From IMG/VR virus record IMGVR_UViG_3300009169_000036, positions 1 through 42,138 of that record: a DNA stretch of 42,138 nucleotides; one strand, 5' to 3'. This document shows positions 7,264-14,204 of this stretch, in pieces. Below the pieces are notes generated by a model, which had not been told where the DNA came from, made no database searches, and saw only the letters and a list, made by a program, of their open reading frames with translations. Position numbers and translations under genes: made by a program. Every line of letters starts with the position of its first letter. Position 1 is the stretch's first letter. The DNA is from a virus.

Positions 7264-8388
7264 TTAGCTGGTAAACGCCAATACTCCGTTGAGTTCCCCA
7301 TAAGTTTCGGTGTATTCTTGGTAGTCGAACAAATCTCCTGCGCTATCACAAACCCACAATTTTCCATCGGAATCCATCAGAACCTCGGTATTGTCGACGC
7401 CGTTGTAGACAATTTCCATGCTGTACTGATCTTCTAGGGTGAATTTTTTCGTGGTGGGCTTGGGCAGTTTCGGGACGTCGGTAGCTTCTGCACGATAGTC
7501 GTATCCGTATGTATTGCCCCATTCGTCATCGTCATTCCAGCGTGCAAATTCAGTGCGTGGTCCGGCACCGTAGCCGCCATAGCCATTGTGGTAGCTATCG
7601 GTGCTTGGATTTCTTACCCCGCCGCCATTTCCATGGCTTGCTGATGACTTTCCCGCAGGTTGCTGCTGGCCACCTCCCCACTGATAGTCATAGGATCGTG
7701 GGACATAGGGTGTAGGTGTATATACATATTCTTTGACATTGATTTTGATAATGTCGTCGATGTCTTTCGTCCATTGCGGATCGTCGTCGTGCAGTATGCC
7801 ATGCCGAACGTTTTGGTAAGCAATACCGTGGCGAACATAGTAGACGTCCAGCTTCAGGTCGCCTTTCTTGTTTTGGATGCCACGGATGAAGCAGGGTACC
7901 TCAGGCTGGTCAACCAAGTCTTCAAGGAACTCCTCAACTTGGTATTCGTCCTGTGCGGACGGGCCGACGCCCATATTGACGTGTGAGTGGAACCACGCAT
8001 ACATTTTGCCGGTGTCTTTACCCTGTTCGATGAGTGCAAGTGCGGCGTCAGCGAGGGCTTCCTTACCGATGTCGGTTTCAGCGGCGGTGACGGTTTGTTC
8101 GGGGATGACAATTTCGGTGATGACGTATGCGTGGTCGTCTTCATAATAATCAACAAGTGCAAACCAGCCGACTTCTTTGGTGCATTTCGCAACGAGATGG
8201 CACTGCTTGACCCATGCTTCGCGGGTGAAATAGATCATGGGTTCTGCTGGGTAGTCCTTCCCTCCTCGGATGGCTACAGGGCCGGTGCCTGTAAGTGCAG
8301 TTGTGTTGACCTTATATGTCATGCGGTCACGTTTGTTGATGATTGATGCGTTTGTAACTGCCGCATATCCTCCTGTTACTGCTGTCAT
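7264..8388 (-). CDS. JAMM/JAB-domain metalloprotease (putative deubiquitinase-like)
   Basis: 374 residues. The N-terminal 200 residues form a JAB/MPN domain: E72 in KEVGWF, then WFH134SH136 followed by seven residues, S144 and D147 (H-x-H-x7-S-x2-D). This is the complete zinc-binding and catalytic motif of JAMM isopeptidases. Residues about 230-310 are a low-complexity linker rich in G, Y, N and Q. A small C-terminal domain follows (about 320-374), starting KKFTLEDQYSMEIVYNG. AAGGAG 6 bases upstream fixes the start. It lies directly after the E1 gene. In known systems JAMM proteins cut ubiquitin-like modifiers from targets or trim their C-termini, and this is the expected role here. Confidence 0.93.
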   Translation of the reverse strand: MTAVTGGYAAVTNASIINKRDRMTYKVNTTALTGTGPVAIRGGKDYPAEPMIYFTREAWVKQCHLVAKCTKEVGWFALVDYYEDDHAYVITEIVIPEQTVTAAETDIGKEALADAALALIEQGKDTGKMYAWFHSHVNMGVGPSAQDEYQVEEFLEDLVDQPEVPCFIRGIQNKKGDLKLDVYYVRHGIAYQNVRHGILHDDDPQWTKDIDDIIKINVKEYVYTPTPYVPRSYDYQWGGGQQQPAGKSSASHGNGGGVRNPSTDSYHNGYGGYGAGPRTEFARWNDDDEWGNTYGYDYRAEATDVPKLPKPTTKKFTLEDQYSMEIVYNGVDNTEVLMDSDGKLWVCDSAGDLFDYQEYTETYGELNGVLAFTS

Positions 8389-8398
8389 ACACTACTCC

Positions 8399-9139
8399 TT
8401 ATGCTGCAATGGCTGACATAGTCATTGTCAGTGTGGGTTTGAAGAATAAATCGACGCGAGGCTGCAACCCAACGGGGTCTACGAAAAATTGCATCATCTG
8501 CCACACAGCATAATTGGCGATGAGTGAAGCCGTGGTACCGACACTGAGTGCGGTGCCGCAGGGGCTTAGTTCGATGCTGTCTTCATCGTCGTCGTCCACT
8601 AATGTGGAGCGCCATTGTTTGTACAGTTCGTCGTCAAAAAGATTAAGAGTAAATATAGAACCGTGGGTTGATGCCATACGGGTTTCGATGACGAGCAATG
8701 GTGCAGAAGCTGCTGCTGAACCGAGTGAATGGCAACGTCGATGGAGTCCTGCAACAATTTCTCGGCGGCTGGCCATGGTGTCGGTGAGAAGGAATACGAT
8801 ACCGCCTGCAACGCCACCATTACGCAAGTAGCCGTCAGTTACTCTGCGATTGTAAGCTTCCATTCCCTCGGGCACGATACCCAATTTATGGCGTGCAAAA
8901 GCAATACAGCCATTAACTTTTGGCTCGTTGATGTCATCAACACCATAAATCTGGTTGGCTAGATTATGATCTTCGACGACATCATCGTCGTATACATGAA
9001 GGTCTGTGATCCCCAATTCAACCAGTGCAGCAAATACTCGTGAGCCGGTGGCTCCAGCACCGATGATATGTATCGGGTATGGGTATTCTTTCGGATTGAA
9101 AATGGATTCATGGCGCATGATATTGATTGATTCAGTCAT
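8399..9139 (-). CDS. ThiF/E1-type ubiquitin-like-protein activating enzyme
   Basis: 246 residues with a Rossmann ATP-binding fold: I-I-G27-A-G29-A-T-G32-S, then the acidic strand end YDDD53 with DHN59LANQ63 (the place of the E1 family's NLNRQ; the arginine is replaced), K74, and LTD120T. These are the usual ThiF/MoeB/E1 nucleotide and magnesium ligands. C194 in SPCGTAL is a candidate active-site cysteine. There is no CxxC zinc site. The enzyme would adenylate the C-terminus of a Ubl and pass it to a cysteine. It starts 3 bases after the E2-like gene and ends 10 bases before the JAMM gene, and a Ubl gene is in the same operon. The E1 family call is strong; the substrate is inferred. Confidence 0.92.
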   Translation of the reverse strand: MTESINIMRHESIFNPKEYPYPIHIIGAGATGSRVFAALVELGITDLHVYDDDVVEDHNLANQIYGVDDINEPKVNGCIAFARHKLGIVPEGMEAYNRRVTDGYLRNGGVAGGIVFLLTDTMASRREIVAGLHRRCHSLGSAAASAPLLVIETRMASTHGSIFTLNLFDDELYKQWRSTLVDDDDEDSIELSPCGTALSVGTTASLIANYAVWQMMQFFVDPVGLQPRVDLFFKPTLTMTMSAIAA

Positions 9140-9142
9140 TTT

Positions 9143-10888
9143 TTACTCCTCGTCTTCGGGTTCGCAGCGGCAAGCGTCGATATGTCGTTCACAATCACTA
9201 CAGTAATGATCCATCCAGCAACCGGAACAAATACGGTTCATGTTATTATCGTTATAATATTCGTCATCATCGCCTACAGACATTTCGTCGCAGGAATAAC
9301 AAATGTGATTTTGCGCTATTTCGATACGCTCACATACTGCACAACATTGTGCGTGGTATTCGCCATATGCTGATATTGCCGCTTCAAGTTTTTCCAGATG
9401 GATTACGGGTTCTTGTCTATACATGTTCATACCTGAAAGCATAGAAGTAGTGTAGCTTTCTGAATTCTCAAATAGATGTATGTGTGAAGGATGATAGTAT
9501 TGTGCGGCTACGCCTGCGGAGTCTTGTGAATTGTATTGACTGTAAAAAGCGATGAGTGTGCCTACATATGAAATCAAGTCGCCGTTGTTGGCCTGATCGA
9601 CAAGTGTTTGTCCGAATGAACCAAAGCACGGTTGATCGGATAATTGATGTGGGTGTATATCGTACGCGCAATGACCGGGATTATTGTTTCTCGATAATCC
9701 AAGTGTATTGCCGTCTCGTGTGGGGCATGTTGCTTTGCCTATGGCAGACAATTTAACGGTGATGTAGAAAGGGGCGAGTAATATACTTTCCGGATTTGAA
9801 TATGCTGATTCTGGTGAAGATTCTTCCATTCGTATATTGCACAGGCCGACGCGAAGATAAACTGCTTTGTCGGCGTTGGAAATGTAAAATTCGACGCCCC
9901 ATACGTGATCCCATGTGGCTATGGTATCGGCAACTTGTTTGACGTCGATGGAAATATAACGTTCAGGTTTTTGACGAATCATCGCTGCTTGTTGATTGTG
10001 TTCTGCTTGTAGTCTGCCGTAACGTCGTTTGTGATCCATGTATCGCATTTTTTCATTGCGCAATTCGTAGAAGGTTTCTACTGTGTCGCGATATGTGCGT
10101 GTTGATTGTACGTCTGCGACTTGCGCGAGCAAATAGACTAAGTCGCGAGAAGAAAACATATTCTCCATAAGAAATTTAAGGTATTTTCGGTCTTTTGGAG
10201 CGGCTGTAAGTATTGCGCTGCGTGCGGCTGTTAATCGACGTAATGATTTATAGTGTGATCTGAATTGGTCACGTAGATCGCCGAAAACATGACGCATGGG
10301 GTGCGCAAAATCATAATTGAATGCTTCACGGGGGTATTTTTCGCGTAGTGCGCGCAATTCAATCTCATGTGAATTCTGTTTCATCTGGAACATTGTATGT
10401 CTAGCAGGACGTGATTGTGCTGTGGTTCCGAAAATGCTTACTTGGGGGCGGCTAGTGGTGGTGCCGGTGCTGGCGCTGGTGTTGGTGATGTAAGAAGCCA
10501 TGTCATACTCCTGTTCATTTAGTAGCTGGTCTCTACGATTCTTGATTTGTTGTAGTGTTAGTGTGAGTGTTTGTATGTAGTCCGGGTCGATAGGGCTATC
10601 AGGATTGAATGTTTCCGGTATTAAAGGTTGAGCAACTAAGATGTGGTAACTATCGTCGTGGTATTGAAATGCCGAATTTCGTATTTGCGTAGTTGCGTTC
10701 CCTATATGCCGTTGACATTCTCCTAACGTCATTCTGGAAAGTGCATCTTCTTCTGGCGTAGGTGGTCGTGTCAGGTCTGAGAAAGACGTGCCGTGCCAAT
10801 CCGTACTGAATACTGGTGTCGGTGCGAGCATGCGCTCTCGAATTCTTATCACGTCATCAATTGAAATCTGGTCAGTTCTTATAGCCAT
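9143..10888 (-). CDS. Candidate E2-like/zinc-knuckle fusion protein of the Ubl cassette
   Basis: 581 residues, no exact family known to me. Residues 1-310 are mostly helical and charged, with a Ser/Thr-rich linker near 135-160. Residues about 327-455 are beta-rich and include H412-P-H414-x6-C421-F-G-S-F-G followed by helical segments. This matches the HPN-x7-C spacing around the catalytic cysteine of ubiquitin-conjugating enzymes. Residues 515-575 hold eleven cysteines; eight form four CxxC knuckles (516/519, 530/533, 554/557, 563/566) in acidic surroundings, which suggests a two-zinc RING- or LIM-like module. GAGGA 6 bases upstream fixes the start. The gene sits between the Ubl and E1 genes. 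An E2-plus-ligase role is inference; a structural or substrate protein is the main alternative. Confidence 0.6.
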   Translation of the reverse strand: MAIRTDQISIDDVIRIRERMLAPTPVFSTDWHGTSFSDLTRPPTPEEDALSRMTLGECQRHIGNATTQIRNSAFQYHDDSYHILVAQPLIPETFNPDSPIDPDYIQTLTLTLQQIKNRRDQLLNEQEYDMASYITNTSASTGTTTSRPQVSIFGTTAQSRPARHTMFQMKQNSHEIELRALREKYPREAFNYDFAHPMRHVFGDLRDQFRSHYKSLRRLTAARSAILTAAPKDRKYLKFLMENMFSSRDLVYLLAQVADVQSTRTYRDTVETFYELRNEKMRYMDHKRRYGRLQAEHNQQAAMIRQKPERYISIDVKQVADTIATWDHVWGVEFYISNADKAVYLRVGLCNIRMEESSPESAYSNPESILLAPFYITVKLSAIGKATCPTRDGNTLGLSRNNNPGHCAYDIHPHQLSDQPCFGSFGQTLVDQANNGDLISYVGTLIAFYSQYNSQDSAGVAAQYYHPSHIHLFENSESYTTSMLSGMNMYRQEPVIHLEKLEAAISAYGEYHAQCCAVCERIEIAQNHICYSCDEMSVGDDDEYYNDNNMNRICSGCWMDHYCSDCERHIDACRCEPEDEE

Positions 10889-10900
10889 GGACAGTCCTCG

Positions 10901-10943
10901 AAAAAGAGAGGAAAATAGCCCCTAGGTTTTGAGGCCTAGGGGC
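10901..10943 (-). terminator. Attenuator-like hairpin between Ubl and E2-like genes
   Basis: On the minus strand GCCCCTAGG (10935-10943) pairs perfectly with CCTAGGGGC (10918-10926) around an 8-base loop. It is followed by TATTTTCC and a second T-rich stretch. The stem is strong and the U tract is imperfect, so partial termination is likely. It lies 17 bases after the Ubl stop codon and before the E2-like gene. Confidence 0.7.
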
Positions 10944-10960
10944 CGGGGTTCGAAGACGTA

Positions 10961-11173
10961 CTAGCTGTTACCCACAGCGTTCTTCGAAAGCAGAACCGTT
11001 GCACCATCATTGAGATAGGTGCTGGTTGTAGCAGGCGAACCGTTGACGCGGATCGCGTAGTTGCCAGCATCCTTACCTGCGATGCTCAGCAGGTCGGCTA
11101 CAGTTGCGCCACTCTCAAGACCAAACTCTTGAGTGGCTCCGGGTACTTGCGTGAGCTTAACCATGATGCTCAT
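10961..11173 (-). CDS. Ubiquitin-like beta-grasp protein (ThiS/MoaD-like)
   Basis: 70 residues. The order of elements is that of a beta-grasp fold: strand MVKLTQVPG, strand TQEFGLES, helix TVADLLSIAG, strand NYAIRVNGSPA, and the final strand GATVLLSKN. The pattern V-N-G-x-P-A ... L-x-D-G-x-x-V-x-L is typical of ThiS/MoaD and small phage Ubls. The C-terminus is AVGNS, not the usual GG, so it may be trimmed after G68 or used as it is. AGGAGG 9 bases upstream of the ATG at 11171-11173 is one of the strongest ribosome sites in the window and suggests high expression. It heads the cassette with the E2-like, E1 and JAMM genes and would be the modifier. Confidence 0.8.
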   Translation of the reverse strand: MSIMVKLTQVPGATQEFGLESGATVADLLSIAGKDAGNYAIRVNGSPATTSTYLNDGATVLLSKNAVGNS

Positions 11174-11266
11174 AGGTGTCGTCCTCCTAGGGGTAGACAA
11201 GCGGGACTGGAAAGGCAGACACGACTGGTCCCACGACAGGCGTGTCCGTTGTTGAACTCGGGAATG

Positions 11267-11566
11267 TTACTGTTTGGCGCGGTTTGCGTACTTGGCGCTG
11301 AGTTTTACTGCTTTCATATCCAGCTGGTATTCAAACGCGCGGAAGATGCGTTCGATGGTTTCTGCTTGCGGGCGTTTTGTTTTGCCCGTAGCCAAATTCT
11401 TGATGGTGCTGGGGCAGAGATATGTTTCCTCTGCAATTACTTTGTATTTCCACCCCGACGCATTGATCAAATCAATAGCAACGTCTTGTAATGAACGGGT
11501 GGAATTGCCCAGTGCAGTGAGTGCTACATTGGCGTTTATCTGCTGTCTTATTTGTGCTGCGATCAT
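11267..11566 (-). CDS. HTH DNA-binding protein, Cro/C1-like
   Basis: 99 residues. The central part, DLINASGWKYKVIAEETYL then CPSTIKNLATGKTKRP, is a five-helix lambda-repressor-type HTH with the usual S-T-I-x-N-x-x-x-G recognition helix. It is followed by ETIERIFRAF, the conserved last helix. GAGGT about 7 bases upstream supports the start. Such a protein would bind operators and repress or switch transcription. It lies 93 bases upstream of the Ubl gene and is therefore a candidate regulator of the cassette. The 93-base gap contains a GACACG/CGTGTC stem with a 17-base loop that may belong to its control region. Confidence 0.8.
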   Translation of the reverse strand: MIAAQIRQQINANVALTALGNSTRSLQDVAIDLINASGWKYKVIAEETYLCPSTIKNLATGKTKRPQAETIERIFRAFEYQLDMKAVKLSAKYANRAKQ

Positions 11567-11576
11567 GTGCTGACCT

Positions 11577-11933
11577 CTACAATGTTAAGAGTGTTCGGTT
11601 GACGATGGTTTGTATCTCTATGAGTCCTTTTTTTAGAAGCTCATTCTCAGTGCCGACTTTGGTGACGGCGTTAATCAATTCGTTCAAGGAACCCGGCTGT
11701 GATGTGGGTTTGGATACCGGCTCTGGGTCTGGTTTGAAATTTTTGTCTGCTACTCTGTATTGCGTATGTGATGTTTTACCCCTACGCAATAAATAACCAT
11801 TCTCCATGAGCATCTTGACGCGGTATTTACGCCCGCTACCGCTTTTTAGTTTCCATGCACGGTCTAGCGTATCTGATCTCATCCATACACCGCGAGGGAG
11901 CACACCAACTAATTCTTTGTAGTCATTGGCCAT
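11577..11933 (-). CDS. Putative winged-helix DNA-binding protein (118 aa)
   Basis: The ORF is open upstream, but MANDYKELVGVLPRGVW begins the conserved part. The N-terminal 65 residues look like a winged helix: two helices (SDTLDRAWKL; GRKYRVKMLMENGYL) and a basic wing (LLRRGKTSHTQYRV). A proline/serine linker follows, then a helical C-terminus (LNELINAVTKVGTENELLK) that may dimerise. This is consistent with a small transcription regulator, but I cannot name a family. It overlaps the 52-aa gene upstream and lies 10 bases before the Cro-like gene, so two DNA-binding proteins sit side by side at the entry to the Ubl cassette. Confidence 0.65.
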   Translation of the reverse strand: MANDYKELVGVLPRGVWMRSDTLDRAWKLKSGSGRKYRVKMLMENGYLLRRGKTSHTQYRVADKNFKPDPEPVSKPTSQPGSLNELINAVTKVGTENELLKKGLIEIQTIVNRTLLTL

Positions 11934-12081
11934 TGTCTGTCTGTTCCTGTTGAGGCTGTTTGAAAAACTCAGCAAAGTCGTGTGTTGCGTGAGACGCAAC
12001 GATTTTCGGTTCGGTGTACCCACTTATGAGTGCGGCACAGTATGTCGCAAGCCAGACCAGCTTGTCTTCGTCGTCCAGCAT
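11923..12081 (-). CDS. Small acidic hypothetical protein (52 aa)
   Basis: The protein begins MLDDEDKLVWLATYCAALIS, ends in a Gln-rich tail (PQQEQTDNGQ), and overlaps the winged-helix gene by 11 bases. AAGGAG about 7 bases upstream gives a good start. The first half is probably one amphipathic helix. No function is recognisable. It overlooks no other reading frame of comparable quality, and its spacing fits the chain of overlapping mini-genes around it. Confidence 0.65.
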   Translation of the reverse strand: MLDDEDKLVWLATYCAALISGYTEPKIVASHATHDFAEFFKQPQQEQTDNGQ

Positions 12082-12085
12082 GGGT

Positions 12086-12247
12086 TTACTCCTTAGGGGC
12101 TTTGTATGAATCTACGTTTTTAACGTACTCATATCCTGCACCCTGTCCGCAGGCAGGGCATTTAGTCGGGGGTGAATCTTTTTGTGGGTCAAACGTTTTT
12201 GAGTGGCCGCACATCGTGCAGTACCACGAATGGACAATGAGGATCAT
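12086..12247 (-). CDS. Small zinc-ribbon protein (53 aa)
   Basis: Two knuckles, YC10TMC13G and KC30PAC33G, make a rubredoxin-type zinc ribbon with a 16-residue spacer. The tail, GAGYEYVKNVDSY, is polar. Such mini zinc ribbons are common in phage early regions and bind nucleic acid or protein partners. The ATG overlaps the stop of the upstream gene (ATGA), so it is translationally coupled. No enzymatic role is visible. Confidence 0.75.
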   Translation of the reverse strand: MILIVHSWYCTMCGHSKTFDPQKDSPPTKCPACGQGAGYEYVKNVDSYKAPKE

Positions 12248-12705
12248 CGGGCGTCTAATAGCTCGATCAGCGTATTGATAACATCACGCTGTTCGTTAAT
12301 TTGTTTACTTACGAAGATCGATGTAGCTTCAATTTCTTCTAGCGACGCAATTTCATTCTGTGCGCCCTTGATTAATTCCAGAAGCTGCGCAGTGGAGAAA
12401 GTATCTTCGTTCGCGCCGTTGATTTGTGTAACAATTTTGATTTTGGTGTTCATGGGTGTTTCCTCTGGTGTGAGAATGGAATCGATGGGTGTAACGAGCC
12501 CATGTTGGGCGTCATATTCTTTTTGTGATACTTCCTGCCATAACGTTAATCGGTGATATTGCGATGGATGTATTTTTATATGTTGATGTTTTTCGTCGGG
12601 GGCAGCTTTACCTGTTGTTGCATCTACTTTAACTATTTCTCCTACTGTAACTTTATCCCCGTCTCTGAATTGTAATTTTTTCAAGTATCTGAACTGTTCC
12701 GTCAT
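12244..12705 (-). CDS. Hypothetical protein (153 aa), with a second in-frame start
   Basis: The N-terminal half is beta-like and basic (FRDGDKVTVGEIVKVDATTG; HIKIHPSQYHRLTLW). The C-terminal half starts at an internal methionine at 12451-12453 that has its own GAGGA site 7 bases upstream. It encodes MNTKIKIVTQINGANEDTF followed by a long helix (LLELIKGAQNEIASLEEIE). A shorter 69-residue product from the same frame is therefore plausible. The gene may have arisen by fusion of two small genes. No known family is apparent. It overlaps both neighbours by 4 bases. Confidence 0.65.
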   Translation of the reverse strand: MTEQFRYLKKLQFRDGDKVTVGEIVKVDATTGKAAPDEKHQHIKIHPSQYHRLTLWQEVSQKEYDAQHGLVTPIDSILTPEETPMNTKIKIVTQINGANEDTFSTAQLLELIKGAQNEIASLEEIEATSIFVSKQINEQRDVINTLIELLDAR

Positions 12706-12875
12706 GGTTTTGATTCCTTTGCTTTATACCAGCGTATGGAAAGTTCTATTATTTGCCATATCCCGGTGTTGAACTCACCTTTAAACATGTTGTTTACCAA
12801 TATCAACCTGCAGCGGTCTTCGAGTTCGTCGTAGCTCCAATCTGTAATGGTGCGCTCTTTCTTTTTCCGACTCAT
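12702..12875 (-). CDS. Small hypothetical protein (57 aa)
   Basis: A very basic N-terminus (MSRKKKERTITDW) is followed by an amphipathic helical region (YDELEDRCRLILVNN) and an aromatic helix (IWQIIELSIRWYKA). It could bind nucleic acid, but no family is recognised. ATG and stop both overlap neighbouring genes by 4 bases, placing it inside the coupled mini-gene series. Confidence 0.65.
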   Translation of the reverse strand: MSRKKKERTITDWSYDELEDRCRLILVNNMFKGEFNTGIWQIIELSIRWYKAKESKP

Positions 12876-13039
12876 TTTTGGTTGTCCTCTACTTGCCGCT
12901 CACGCAGGATAGCTGCTGTGAAGGTCGAGCATTTTTTACAGTACCAGCCACGACGCAGTTTCTGTTCTGCGTAGACAACTTCTTTGGCTTCTGCACCACA
13001 TTTTGGGCATGGTATGGTGTGTAATTTGTCTTTTGTCAT
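12872..13039 (-). CDS. Small zinc-ribbon protein (55 aa)
   Basis: IPC11PKC14GAEAKEV and WYC34KKC37STF form a zinc ribbon with a 19-residue spacer. Between them is a basic stretch (EQKLRRGWY). It is the second of several Cys-knuckle mini-proteins in this region and is unrelated in its remaining sequence to the one at 12086. A nucleic-acid-binding role is likely by analogy only. It overlaps the downstream gene by 4 bases and touches the upstream gene. Confidence 0.75.
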   Translation of the reverse strand: MTKDKLHTIPCPKCGAEAKEVVYAEQKLRRGWYCKKCSTFTAAILRERQVEDNQK

Positions 13040-13251
13040 CAGTGTTTCAGTTCCAATTGTTGTTTTTCGAACTCGTGCATGTTGTTCAGCATCAATGCTA
13101 TGGATGCTTCATGTAGTAATACACTGAAATGTTGTGCTTCTTCTGCACTAAATCCGACGCTGACTTTTTTCTTTTCGGTATCGAACTCAATGACGATTAT
13201 ATTAAATTCTTCGTCGATGCGTACGTTTACATTTAGTCTGTCGTCGCTCAT
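13039..13251 (-). CDS. Small hypothetical protein (70 aa)
   Basis: The ATG at 13249-13251 overlaps the upstream stop codon, which decides the start. The protein has beta-like segments (RLNVNVRIDEEFNIIVIEFD), a short strand (KKVSVGFS) and a helical C-terminus (AEEAQHFSVLLHEASIALML). This is a plausible small alpha/beta domain. No family is recognised. Confidence 0.65.
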   Translation of the reverse strand: MSDDRLNVNVRIDEEFNIIVIEFDTEKKKVSVGFSAEEAQHFSVLLHEASIALMLNNMHEFEKQQLELKH

Positions 13252-13400
13252 GATATAAGTATCCATCCCATCAGGCAAAGTAGTATGCAGAATGATAGTA
13301 TCAATATTATAATCCTGTTTTCTTTGTGAGAAATTTCGTATTTGTTCTTGGGCCGTATATAAGGGCGGCTTGGTATTCGGCGTCGTTCAAAACGTGTCAT
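13248..13400 (-). CDS. Small membrane protein (50 aa)
   Basis: A basic N-terminus (MTRFERRRIPSRPYIRPKNK) is followed near the C-terminus by one strong transmembrane helix (IIILILSFCILLCLMGWIL). The charge pattern predicts an N-in, C-out single-pass protein in the inner membrane. It could act in superinfection exclusion or host takeover, but nothing specific is visible. Start and stop codons overlap those of its neighbours. Confidence 0.65.
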   Translation of the reverse strand: MTRFERRRIPSRPYIRPKNKYEISHKENRIIILILSFCILLCLMGWILIS

Positions 13401-13609
13401 TTTTCTTTCTCTTTTGGAGTGCGCAATTCGAAAAGATTGGCTATCCACGGCTGTTTTTTCCAAGATTCATGCGCCCACGCACTTTTGGTGCAGAATTCAT
13501 CAATAGCTGCCTGCATTATCGTGATGCGATCGTGCAATCCTTCTATCGATCCTTCGTAGCATTGCGGGCATACTACCCAGTCAGCGCGTCCATGTTCGCA
13601 GTCACTCAT
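13397..13609 (-). CDS. Small protein with Cys/His motif (70 aa)
   Basis: It begins MSDC4EH6GRADWVVC14PQC17YEG, which could bind one zinc through C4, H6, C14 and C17. A helical segment follows (GLHDRITIMQAAIDEFC), then a Trp-rich tail (AHESWKKQPWIANLF). The start is set by the ATGA overlap with the gene upstream. The DRITIMQA stretch recalls the coiled-coil core shared by the next four genes, so it may be a diverged relative. Confidence 0.65.
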   Translation of the reverse strand: MSDCEHGRADWVVCPQCYEGSIEGLHDRITIMQAAIDEFCTKSAWAHESWKKQPWIANLFELRTPKEKEK

Positions 13610-13977
13610 TCCGGTACCCATACTTTTGTGAAGCAATTTTCGTTTGGGTTCTCGGCACTTTCAGAAATAGGCATGCCCAAATCTGCCCAGTACCATTCAC
13701 CGTATCCTTCTGCTTGCTCTATTGCTTCACTTATTGTGTCACAATCTAAGCAGGGGCCAGCGGTGCGGTAGATTTTAATAATCGTTGCGAGCCTTGCCTC
13801 TAGCAGGGCGATGCGGGCCTCAAGCGCAGTGATTACCGCCGAGTTATCTGTTGTGGCATGTGCCTCCAGCTTGGCTATATGCTCTCTAGCAGCGCGCATG
13901 GTGTTTACTACCCACGCCGGGGTTGAAATGTCTCCGCGCATGATGGCGTTATCAAGGCGCTCAACAATAATGCTCAT
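13606..13977 (-). CDS. Coiled-coil hypothetical protein (123 aa), member of a local gene family
   Basis: A helical N-terminus is followed by a coiled coil containing ITALEARIALLEARLATIIK at about residues 50-70. The C-terminal domain has paired cysteines (CLDC) and several Trp/Tyr residues (GYGEWYWADLGMP). The R-I-A-L-L-E-A-R core recurs in the next genes upstream, where the DNA also shares a short near-identical block. The function is unknown. The start at 13977 overlaps the preceding stop. Confidence 0.7.
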   Translation of the reverse strand: MSIIVERLDNAIMRGDISTPAWVVNTMRAAREHIAKLEAHATTDNSAVITALEARIALLEARLATIIKIYRTAGPCLDCDTISEAIEQAEGYGEWYWADLGMPISESAENPNENCFTKVWVPE

Positions 13978-14204
13978 TCCCCTTGCTCCTGTAGTGCTTC
14001 CCACATCTGGTCAAGAGTCCGCTTTTGGTACGCCTCTGGTGCAGTCTCTGGGATGAACCCTTCCATGCCCGTGTAGATTTCCTTTGCTTCGTGTATGCGC
14101 GCCTCCAGCAGGGCGATGCGGTCACCCATCACCTTCCTCACACACGCAACACAGCGCGGGTTGATGCCGTAATTGATAACGCCACATTCTGGACAGTCAC
14201 TCAT
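13974..14204 (-). CDS. Zinc-ribbon plus coiled-coil protein (76 aa), same local family
   Basis: MSDC4PEC7GVINYGINPRC18VAC21 makes a complete zinc ribbon. It is joined to a helical segment, DRIALLEARIHEAKEIY, and a short acidic tail (DQMWEALQEQGE). It shares the R-I-A-L-L-E-A-R-I coiled-coil core with the gene at 13606. It could be an assembly of a nucleic-acid-binding knuckle and a dimerisation helix. It overlaps its downstream neighbour by 4 bases and its upstream neighbour by 8. Confidence 0.7.
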   Translation of the reverse strand: MSDCPECGVINYGINPRCVACVRKVMGDRIALLEARIHEAKEIYTGMEGFIPETAPEAYQKRTLDQMWEALQEQGE

